Origin: Bacillota bacterium
GTDB lineage: Bacteria > Bacillota > Clostridia > Oscillospirales > Ruminococcaceae
Direction of reading: 5' to 3'
Assembly (NCBI GenBank): GCA_023431215.1
Contig: JAEYXR010000121.1
Location: 1 to 20,728 of the forward strand
Length of the DNA stretch: 20,728 bases
Shown: one piece after another, positions 15,257 through 20,728 of the stretch
Numbering within the stretch: position 1 is the stretch's first letter
Layout of the letters: every line of letters starts with the position of its first letter
Position numbers and translations under genes: made by a program
Notes under the pieces: model-generated
Told to the model about the DNA's origin: nothing
Seen by the model: only the letters and a program-made list of their open reading frames with translations
Databases searched by the model: none

Positions 15257-15808
15257 ATGTCTGCAAGATCACGAAAAAGTACACAGGTAGCCTTGGGCGG
15301 TGTTGCTACCGGCCTTTGCCTGCTGCTGATGTTTCTGACCACTATGATTCCCTTTGCAGAATACGCCTTGCCTGCCTTTGCGGGAATTGTTTTAATTGCA
15401 GTGGTAGTAGAAAACGGAACAAAAAATGCTATAGTGGTGTATGCTGCAGTTTCGCTGCTGTCACTGATTTTGGTACCTCGTCCGGAGGTTGCCTGCCTGT
15501 TTGTTTTTTTCTTTGGTTATTATCCTATCCTCCAATTTCGGCTGGATGAAATGAAACCAAAGGTGCTGCAGTACATGATAAAGTTCATTATCTTTAATAT
15601 TGCTGTTGTGGCGGCGTATCTGGTAGTTATCAATCTGTTTGGCATTACCGAAATTATGGATGAATTTGGTGATTTTGGTAAATATTCCGCACTGATACTG
15701 CTGGCTCTTGGCAACGTCTTTTTTGCAGTTTACGATTTTACGGTATCAAACCTGCGTTATGTTTATATTCACGTGTTTAGGATAAAATTTTTGCGCAAGG
15801 CAGGTTAA
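15257..15808 (+). CDS. Conserved multi-pass membrane protein of unknown function
   Basis: This 183-aa protein has about six hydrophobic segments (roughly 10-30, 35-51, 57-75, 78-94, 106-127 and 142-163) with basic ends (N-terminal SARSRK, C-terminal FRIKFLRKAG). Size and topology resemble the S components of ECF vitamin transporters, but I see no decisive signature and do not assign a substrate. It lies 46 nt after the DnaJ-domain gene, with a GGAGA ribosome binding site, and is followed by a terminator. It is therefore the last gene of the operon with the DUF5685-like and DnaJ-domain proteins. Confidence 0.75.
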   Translation: MSARSRKSTQVALGGVATGLCLLLMFLTTMIPFAEYALPAFAGIVLIAVVVENGTKNAIVVYAAVSLLSLILVPRPEVACLFVFFFGYYPILQFRLDEMKPKVLQYMIKFIIFNIAVVAAYLVVINLFGITEIMDEFGDFGKYSALILLALGNVFFAVYDFTVSNLRYVYIHVFRIKFLRKAG

Positions 15809-15826
15809 AACCTTATATCACAAAAT

Positions 15827-15865
15827 AAAAGCGTTCTTTCACCACTGAAAGAACGCTTTTTGTTT
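15827..15865. terminator. Bidirectional terminator between two convergent genes
   Basis: AAAAGCGTTCTTTC and GAAAGAACGCTTTT form a perfect 14-bp stem with a 6-nt loop and T-runs on both strands. It ends the rightward membrane-protein operon and the leftward cardiolipin synthase transcript. Confidence 0.95.
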
Positions 15866-15879
15866 TGTGCCCTATATAG

Positions 15880-17490
15880 CTACATAAAAGGTGCAAACAG
15901 GCGTAGCAGGGAAGAAACAAAGCGTTTCCATTGAGATTCTGCGTCCAGCTCCTCCCGAGTAATCAGTTGGCTTTGTTCTATGGTGTCCAGTACATCTCTT
16001 TTTACTTCCTCCACAATTGGTGCTTCAAAAAAAGCTACGGCACATTCGTAATGAAGATACAGGCTGCGGTAATCCAGATTAGCCGTGCCCACCACGGCAA
16101 CTTGGTCGTCGCTAATAAACATCTTGGCATGAATAAATCCTGGCAGATACTCGTAGATTTTCACTCCGGCGGCAATAAGCGGGCGGTAATAGGAGCGTGT
16201 CACACGGTGAACATACCATTTATCTGCAATATGAGGAGTAATAATCCTTACATCAATACCGCTTTGGGCAGCACAGCGTAATACCGTTACCATTTCATTG
16301 TCCAAAATCAGGTATGGCGTAGTAATATAGACATACCGGTTGGCACGGCTGATAATTTGCAGATAAACATTCTCTGCCACATTCCAACGGTCAAGTGGGG
16401 TGTCAGAATAAGACTGTACCCAGCCTTTGGCCTCTTTATTGGGCGGCATTATCAAAAATCGGGATAGCTCCTCCTGGGTTTCTCCGGTAGAAAAGCTCCA
16501 ATTTTGCAAAAAGATTTGTGTCAGGCTGTATACGCCGGGGCCCTTGAGCATGACAGCGGTGTCCTTCCAGTGGCCATGCTTTTCTTTTACATTAATATAT
16601 TCGTCTGCCAGATTAATGCCGCCGCAAAAGCCCGTATGCCCATCAATTACACAAATTTTTCGGTGGTCACGGTAATTGACAGCCGCTTTCAGGCTTGCGC
16701 GCATAGGGTTAAACACAGCACAGCGTATCCCCATATTCTGGAGATGACGGTCGTATCCGGGTGGAAGTGTTTGCATACAGCCCACATCATCATATAAAAC
16801 CAAAACCTCCACCCCTGCCGAAACACGTTCCAGAAGGATATCTAAAATACTGTTCCACATCACACCCTGTTCAATAATAAAATATTCCAGCAAAATAAAT
16901 TTTTTAGCCTGGGGCAGTTCCTGCATCATCAGTCTAAGCTGACTTTCTCCAAGGGGGCAGTATTTGGCAGTGGTACTGCCAAAAGCTTGGAACCCTGTAA
17001 TGTGGTAGATATAGGCTGACTGGACATCAAGACCGGGGTTGCCGCTGCCTAACCCGATATTATCCCCGTTGAAACGCGGAAAAATTTGTGGCCTGCTTTT
17101 GATATGCTGCCGCATTTGCAGGCGTTCTTTTTTAGGAATTCCCTTGTTGCCCCATGCCAAATAAAAAAGCCCCCCCAATAAGGGAAACAGCATGATGGCA
17201 ATAATCCAAGAAACCTTATAAGAGGGGTTTTCTTCACGAACCACAACAGTAATCGCTACAGCAGCACTTAAAACATTTAAGGTGGTGAGTATTGCTGCCC
17301 AGCGTGCTGAAAGCACCACAATGAAACCAATAACAGCAATAAGCTGCAACACAATAAGACCACCCAGCAGCAACGTGCGCGCTACAGACGGGCGGCGAAA
17401 AGCATGTGCGATAGCTGCCACCTCCTTAACCTGTTTAGTGTTTTTTATGATTAGTAACAGCCGGTAAGCTGCGATAAAAAAGACTAACAA
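15880..17490 (-). CDS. cls: Cardiolipin synthase (phospholipase D family)
   Basis: This membrane enzyme joins two phosphatidylglycerol molecules to make cardiolipin and glycerol. Two hydrophobic N-terminal segments (about 38-60 and 66-84), plus a third near 94-113 in the PLDc_N-type region, precede two HKD catalytic motifs: H276/K278/D283 (HRKICVID, preceded by NYRD) and H454/K456/D461 (HAKMFISD), each followed by the expected Gly/Asn residues. The start is uncertain. The longest frame begins with TTG at 17490 and has no ribosome binding site, giving 536 aa, longer than usual. An AAGGAGG lies inside the frame just before an in-frame GTG at 17421, but it is too close to serve it. The true start may lie between these points. 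The gene is divergent from corA. Confidence 0.9.
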   Translation of the reverse strand: MLVFFIAAYRLLLIIKNTKQVKEVAAIAHAFRRPSVARTLLLGGLIVLQLIAVIGFIVVLSARWAAILTTLNVLSAAVAITVVVREENPSYKVSWIIAIMLFPLLGGLFYLAWGNKGIPKKERLQMRQHIKSRPQIFPRFNGDNIGLGSGNPGLDVQSAYIYHITGFQAFGSTTAKYCPLGESQLRLMMQELPQAKKFILLEYFIIEQGVMWNSILDILLERVSAGVEVLVLYDDVGCMQTLPPGYDRHLQNMGIRCAVFNPMRASLKAAVNYRDHRKICVIDGHTGFCGGINLADEYINVKEKHGHWKDTAVMLKGPGVYSLTQIFLQNWSFSTGETQEELSRFLIMPPNKEAKGWVQSYSDTPLDRWNVAENVYLQIISRANRYVYITTPYLILDNEMVTVLRCAAQSGIDVRIITPHIADKWYVHRVTRSYYRPLIAAGVKIYEYLPGFIHAKMFISDDQVAVVGTANLDYRSLYLHYECAVAFFEAPIVEEVKRDVLDTIEQSQLITREELDAESQWKRFVSSLLRLFAPFM

Positions 17491-17534
17491 ATACTAGTAT
17501 ATGCAAAATTATCGCCGAAAATTGCGTGATAAGG

Positions 17535-17564
17535 TTGCATTGGACAACGGTGGTGGTATATAAT
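17535..17564 (+). promoter_or_regulatory. Promoter of the corA leader
   Basis: TTGCAT (17535-17540) and TATAAT (17559-17564) are 18 nt apart, placing the start near 17571. The -10 box matches the consensus. It gives corA an untranslated leader of about 325 nt. Confidence 0.75.
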
Positions 17565-17570
17565 AGTAAA

Positions 17571-17894
17571 GAAGTATGTCTGGAGCCGTAGCAAATTGGC
17601 TGCGGCTTCCTTTATGACGAGGCCATATGTGTTAGCATCGAGGAGGTGACAGGGCTTGAGTACAGACCCCGGAGGTAGTAGAACCCACTTAAGAAGCGGG
17701 AGGAACGAAGCTCTGTCAGGTTCGTTTTTCCCGTCCGGAGAGTGCTTCTAAAAGTATAGTTGCAGCAGCAAGAGTACAGGCGTCATTGCGTCGTGTATGT
17801 GGTTTTTTGTGCGTTTGCCTGTTATAGGCGGCGGACGAGCCTTGCTATGGGTTGCTCCTTGCTTTTGGTAAGCCTCAAGAAAGGAGAAACAGCC
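17571..17894 (+). ncRNA. Long structured 5' leader of corA, possible regulatory RNA of unknown family
   Basis: About 325 nt with no long ORF lie between the promoter and corA. The first element is a promoter-proximal hairpin (17582-17592 with 17599-17610, loop AAATTG). Next, 11 bp pair TGACAGGGCTT (17647-17657) with AAGCTCTGTCA (17708-17718), enclosing a purine-rich segment with CCCG/CGGG pairing potential. Further down, ACAGGC and GCCTGT can pair, in competition with GCCT/AGGC just downstream. I do not see the M-box (ykoK) core expected for a Mg2+ riboswitch, nor the cores of SAM, c-di-GMP, fluoride or cobalamin riboswitches. A raiA-type or other stand-alone RNA cannot be excluded by eye. 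A short ORF inside it is listed separately. Confidence 0.5.
17656..17751 (+). CDS. Possible leader peptide upstream of corA
   Basis: A TTG codon sits 9 nt after AGGAGG and opens 31 codons ending in TAA. The peptide would start MSTDPGGSRTHL and is rich in Gly, Ser and Arg. The initiation signal is good, and the ORF covers the 3' arm of the main hairpin, so ribosome movement would reshape the leader, as in Mg2+ transporter leaders such as mgtL. However, the same bases form a strong stem, and a structured RNA can carry an SD-like sequence by chance. I recognise no family. Confidence 0.3.
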   Translation: MSTDPGGSRTHLRSGRNEALSGSFFPSGECF

Positions 17895-18830
17895 ATGCTA
17901 AATATTTACAAGACTGAAAACAATAGACTGGAGCATTTGGAAACACTATGCGACGGCTGCTGGATCTCGGTGGTAAATCCAACCCAACAGGAGATTGAGT
18001 ATTTAACCGGAGAATTGGCTTTGGATGCCGACTTTGTTCGCTCCTCCCTGGATGAAGAGGAATCTTCCCGCATTGAAAGCGAGGAGGAACAGACTTTGGT
18101 AATTGTCGACCTTCCCACTGCAGAACGCCAGGATGAAAACACAATTTTATATTCTACACTGCCTATGGGCATTATTCTGACCCCCCAATATGTAGTAACA
18201 ATTTCTACCCGCCCACACCAAATTATTACCGAAATGGCGGAGGGTATGGTAAAAAATATTACCACTCATTTGCGTACACGCTTTTTACTGTCCCTGCTGT
18301 TCCGCATTGCTACCCGATACCTCACTTATTTAAAGCAGATTGATAAAATATCATCTTATACAGAACGGCAGCTGCATAAATCTATGAAAAATAAGGAGCT
18401 GATTCAGCTTTTAGGGCTGGAAAAGTCCTTGGTATATTTCAGCACATCCTTAAAGGGCAACGAAATTACGCTGGAAAAAATACTGCGTGGCAGAATTATC
18501 AAGTTATATGAAGAGGATCAGGATCTGCTGGAAGATGTGCTGGTTGAAATTAAACAGGCTATCGAAATGTGTAATATTTACACCAATATTCTTTCCGGCA
18601 CCATGGATGCCTTTGCATCTATCATCTCCAACAACCTTAACATTGTAATGAAGGTTTTGGCGGCAATTACCATTGTTATGTCTATTCCTACCATTGTGTC
18701 CAGCTTTTACGGCATGAATATAGCAGGGGGAATGCCGTTGGACCAGTTTTGGTGGTTCCCGGTGGCATTGTCAGTGGTGCTTAGTTTAATTGCAGCTATT
18801 ATTTTAATTAAAAAAGATATGTTTCATTAA
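17895..18830 (+). CDS. corA: CorA family magnesium/divalent cation transporter
   Basis: This 311-aa protein forms a pentameric channel for Mg2+ (in some members Co2+, Ni2+ or Zn2+). The N-terminal cytoplasmic domain and long stalk helix (to about residue 245) are followed by two transmembrane helices, about 250-270 and 286-305. The signature GMN is at 273-275 at the end of TM1, and the protein ends in a short basic tail (IKKDMFH). The frame is open for 45 codons upstream, but the ATG at 17895 has AAGGAG 8 nt before it and starts with the usual MLNIYK-type opening. It is divergent from the cardiolipin synthase gene and sits behind a long leader that probably controls it. Confidence 0.94.
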   Translation: MLNIYKTENNRLEHLETLCDGCWISVVNPTQQEIEYLTGELALDADFVRSSLDEEESSRIESEEEQTLVIVDLPTAERQDENTILYSTLPMGIILTPQYVVTISTRPHQIITEMAEGMVKNITTHLRTRFLLSLLFRIATRYLTYLKQIDKISSYTERQLHKSMKNKELIQLLGLEKSLVYFSTSLKGNEITLEKILRGRIIKLYEEDQDLLEDVLVEIKQAIEMCNIYTNILSGTMDAFASIISNNLNIVMKVLAAITIVMSIPTIVSSFYGMNIAGGMPLDQFWWFPVALSVVLSLIAAIILIKKDMFH

Positions 18831-18895
18831 ATATGGGCAATAAGATTAGCAATTAAATAATTATTTGCTGTAAAAGGCAAAACTATAAACAAGTA

Positions 18896-18940
18896 AAAAA
18901 GCACAGGGAGGACAGTTATACTGTCCTCCCTGTGCTTTTT
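18896..18940. terminator. Bidirectional terminator with a very long perfect stem
   Basis: AAAAAGCACAGGGAGGACAG pairs perfectly with its complement across the 5-nt loop TTATA, giving a 20-bp stem with T-runs on both strands. It ends corA (plus) and the uncharacterised gene on the minus strand. Confidence 0.95.
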
Positions 18941-18972
18941 AGTAATAGAAATTTATGACTTGTTACAGCTCT

Positions 18973-19758
18973 TTAATGATTGCTTTCAACTTTCGGCAAG
19001 CGGTTTACTTCACAAAAATAGTCATAAAACTCATTAAGCAGCGGTTCGTTTTTAGAACCGCTCATGGCTTTCTTCATATCCTGCAGCATTTGCTGCATGG
19101 TTGTGTTGGAAAAATATTTGAACACGGTGTTTCCCCAGCGGGGTAAAGAATCATTTTGGTCAAAATAATCCCAGAATAATAATTGATTTTTCAAATTCAA
19201 ACGGATGATGAACTGATCGTGGCTCTTTACTAGTCCATCCTTGCACCGAGCACCAAAAAAGTCATCTCGCACCATAAATGCACCAACAATCCGGCGGTTT
19301 TTTTCTTCGGTGCCATCGGGGCATTCGGTGAGCAGACAAGCCGAGTTTGGCTTTAATCTATTGGGAATACGTGGTTCGCCTTTGGAGTGCCCACTTAAGT
19401 AACGGCCGGTAAATGCGGATTTTGACAAGAAGATCGCATCAATTTCTGTAGAGTCCAAATTAAAAGCCGCCTGAGAATTTGGTGTTATTTTTAAATTGCG
19501 GAGCCGGTTCACACGCTCCTGTTCTTCTTGCATTTTTTGCTTTTGGTTGTTTGCTTCCTGAACTCGCTTGTTTAATATGGTGTGTATTTCGTTCTGCATT
19601 GACTTATCTTTTAATGTTAAAAAATGAGCAAAAGCATCAGGATAGATAAACTTTTTGTCTCCTTGAGAAAAACAGATCGTTATGATATTACCGGAAAAAT
19701 CTGTTACAATTCCATTTCCAAAAGCATTATGCTTCACTGCACGTCCTACTAACTGCAT
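18973..19758 (-). CDS. Uncharacterised protein with N-terminal barrel-like domain and coiled coil
   Basis: I do not recognise a named function for this 261-aa protein. Residues 1-48 (MQLVGRAVKHNAFGNGIVTD to FIYPDAFAHFLTLKD) look like a small beta-barrel of SH3/KOW type, a form often seen in nucleic-acid-associated proteins. Residues about 58-88 are charged and Gln/Glu/Lys-rich and probably form a coiled coil. Residues about 105-255 form a mixed alpha/beta domain with IVGAFMVRDDFFG and LLFWDYFD segments; a PUA/EVE-like reader fold is possible but only a guess. There are no membrane segments or signal peptide. The ATG at 19758 has AAAGGAG 6 nt upstream; 25 further open codons upstream lack a ribosome binding site. 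It follows the bL25/Ctc gene by 105 nt and may share its transcript. Confidence 0.7.
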   Translation of the reverse strand: MQLVGRAVKHNAFGNGIVTDFSGNIITICFSQGDKKFIYPDAFAHFLTLKDKSMQNEIHTILNKRVQEANNQKQKMQEEQERVNRLRNLKITPNSQAAFNLDSTEIDAIFLSKSAFTGRYLSGHSKGEPRIPNRLKPNSACLLTECPDGTEEKNRRIVGAFMVRDDFFGARCKDGLVKSHDQFIIRLNLKNQLLFWDYFDQNDSLPRWGNTVFKYFSNTTMQQMLQDMKKAMSGSKNEPLLNEFYDYFCEVNRLPKVESNH

Positions 19759-19863
19759 AGTTATCTCCTTTCGCATGATATAGAAAGAGCCCTTCCTGCC
19801 AGAACCATAGTGGTATGACAATCCAAGCTCCATCTTTTAACGGCATAAAGCTGCACACAGAGA

Positions 19864-20427
19864 TTATTCCGCACTTCTGTCTGTGGCGCGTTTTTTATCA
19901 TTGACTCTTAGGACAATGCTTTCCGTATCAACCTGCAATTCAATCTTTTCGTTATTCAACTCGGGAATATCACCTACTGTTACAATGCTTCCAACAGGTA
20001 TGTTCTCCAGGTCAACCGTTATGGTATCAATCATATCTGCAGGAAGTGAAGCGTAGGGGATTTCAAGCAGCATTCTTTCTAACAGCCCGGTTGCCTTGTC
20101 CGTATTTTTTAAAACGATGTGAATAACACTGTTAACTTTTTGGTTGGACTTTAACGCCTGAAAGCTGATTTGTACAATTTCGTTGTTTAAGGTGTTGTAT
20201 GTTTTTTCTTTAATTTGTACGGGAATAATCTGGTCGTCAAGGGAGAGCTGAAGCTTGCTGCCCTCACGCTTTTGGCGAATCAGCTTGCGTGCGGTTGACT
20301 CAGGAATTTGAATGGATATAGAATCCTGCAAAGTCCCGCCAAAAACGCTGCCGGGCACAAGGCCTGTACGCCTTAACTGCTTTGGTTTTAATGAAAGATC
20401 ACGTTTTTGTACTGTAATGGTATCCAT
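19864..20427 (-). CDS. ctc: Ribosomal protein bL25 / general stress protein Ctc
   Basis: This 187-aa protein belongs to the bL25/TL5/Ctc family, which binds 5S rRNA in the large ribosomal subunit and in Bacillus is stress-induced. The N-terminal L25 domain (about 4-93) includes KPKQLRRTGLVPGSVFGG, the typical 5S-rRNA-binding start. The C-terminal TL5-like beta domain (about 94-178) includes LEIPYASLPADMIDTITVDL and IPVGSIVTVGDIPEL. Length is normal for the two-domain form. The ATG has AGGAGG 7 nt before it. An inverted repeat lies upstream. The Bacillus sigma-B promoter pattern (GTTT, GGGTAT) is not clearly present. Confidence 0.9.
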   Translation of the reverse strand: MDTITVQKRDLSLKPKQLRRTGLVPGSVFGGTLQDSISIQIPESTARKLIRQKREGSKLQLSLDDQIIPVQIKEKTYNTLNNEIVQISFQALKSNQKVNSVIHIVLKNTDKATGLLERMLLEIPYASLPADMIDTITVDLENIPVGSIVTVGDIPELNNEKIELQVDTESIVLRVNDKKRATDRSAE

Positions 20428-20653
20428 GTGTTTACCTCCTAAAGTAGAATAAAATTTTTATGCTAAAACTTGCACAGTCAGCAGTGCAAATTCATTGCCA
20501 AAAAATACCTGCCCAGTGGCATATGCAGACTTGTGAACACCGCTGTACCACAATAGTAGTTAGATATGGGTAGGGTTTTTTTATGAAAGCATGAAATGGA
20601 ACGTCTTTGTTACAAAATGAACCGTAAGGCCATTTTTTACTTGCTTTGCATAG
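20428..20653. other. Intergenic region upstream of ctc
   Basis: The gap between ctc and the terminator at the right edge is AT-rich and holds the ctc ribosome binding site and an inverted repeat listed separately. I see no further gene and no strong promoter; TAAAAT near 20450 could be a -10 box, but its -35 partner is unclear. Confidence 0.4.
20470..20489. promoter_or_regulatory. Inverted repeat upstream of ctc, candidate operator
   Basis: TTGCAC and GTGCAA flank an 8-nt core in a 20-nt imperfect palindrome about 40 nt before the ctc start codon, near the likely promoter. The size and spacing fit a dimeric HTH regulator; the binding protein is unknown. Confidence 0.4.
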
Positions 20654-20659
20654 AAAAAA

Positions 20660-20711
20660 AAGAAGGGCTTTTTATACAACACCATACAGTGCAATACCAA
20701 AAGCCCTTCTT
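20660..20711 (-). terminator. Terminator of a minus-strand gene lying beyond the right edge
   Basis: AAGAAGGGCTTTT (20660-20672) and AAAAGCCCTTCTT (20699-20711) form a perfect 13-bp stem, followed on the minus strand by a run of T residues. The loop is unusually long (26 nt). It implies a leftward gene ending just outside the window. Confidence 0.8.
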
Positions 20712-20728
20712 AAAAAGACGGTTCTTTT

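Noticed and set aside
17614..17649. 11-codon ORF in the corA leader starting at ATG
   Set aside because: It has no Shine-Dalgarno sequence; the TTG ORF downstream is the better leader-peptide candidate.
17571..17894. M-box magnesium riboswitch or bacterial SRP/6S RNA upstream of corA
   Set aside because: The M-box core (GTTAGGTGAGGCTCC-like, GCTGCTGCCC) and the SRP GGTCCGGAAGGAAGCA loop are absent, and the first hairpin closes locally, unlike the long 6S rod. Family left open.
20516..20620. Sigma-B type promoter upstream of ctc
   Set aside because: A GGTAT-like box occurs but no GTTT box at the required distance, and sigma-B is generally lacking in this group.

Overview
This 20.7 kb window looks chromosomal and comes from a low-to-mid GC Firmicute. 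The likely group is anaerobic Clostridia of the Oscillospirales/Ruminococcaceae type. The support is AGGAGG-type ribosome binding sites, a methionine T-box leader, a ferredoxin-linked indolepyruvate oxidoreductase, a PRD/EIIB-type PTS regulator, and a DUF5685-like/DnaJ gene pair I associate with this group from memory. I see no rRNA, tRNA, insertion sequence, prophage or CRISPR array. The lineage is inferred, not proven.

Layout. Positions 1-3316 (minus strand) hold a mannitol PTS unit: an MtlR-like activator cut by the left window edge, and mtlA (EIICB) with its promoter. Positions 3575-6433 (minus) hold a methionine ABC importer, metN-metI-metQ, behind a T-box leader with an ATG specifier; the operon ends at a strong terminator. 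Positions 6676-12616 (minus) hold an aromatic 2-oxoacid/arylacetate block: a phenylacetate-CoA ligase paralogue, iorA, iorB, a second ligase paralogue, then a separately promoted tandem-ACT protein. mntP (manganese exporter, minus) follows at 12737-13309.

From 13703 the plus strand carries an operon of three poorly understood genes: a DUF5685-like protein, a DnaJ-domain protein with a cysteine-rich tail, and a multi-pass membrane protein. It converges on a cardiolipin synthase gene (minus) at a shared terminator. Divergent from that gene, a strong promoter drives a leader of about 325 nt ahead of corA (plus). corA converges at a long perfect hairpin on a minus-strand pair: a bL25/Ctc ribosomal protein gene and an uncharacterised protein with a small N-terminal barrel and a coiled coil.

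How the genes fit together. The IOR/ligase/ACT block should interconvert aromatic amino-acid-derived 2-oxoacids, arylacetyl-CoA and free arylacetates; the direction in vivo cannot be read from sequence. MetNIQ is regulated by uncharged tRNA-Met, and its ATPase lacks the usual C-terminal sensor domain. CorA and MntP handle Mg2+ and Mn2+. The parts most worth following up are the long structured corA leader with an embedded short ORF, and the DUF5685/DnaJ/membrane-protein operon. The DUF5685 member carries two Asp-rich motifs spaced as in class I isoprenoid synthases.
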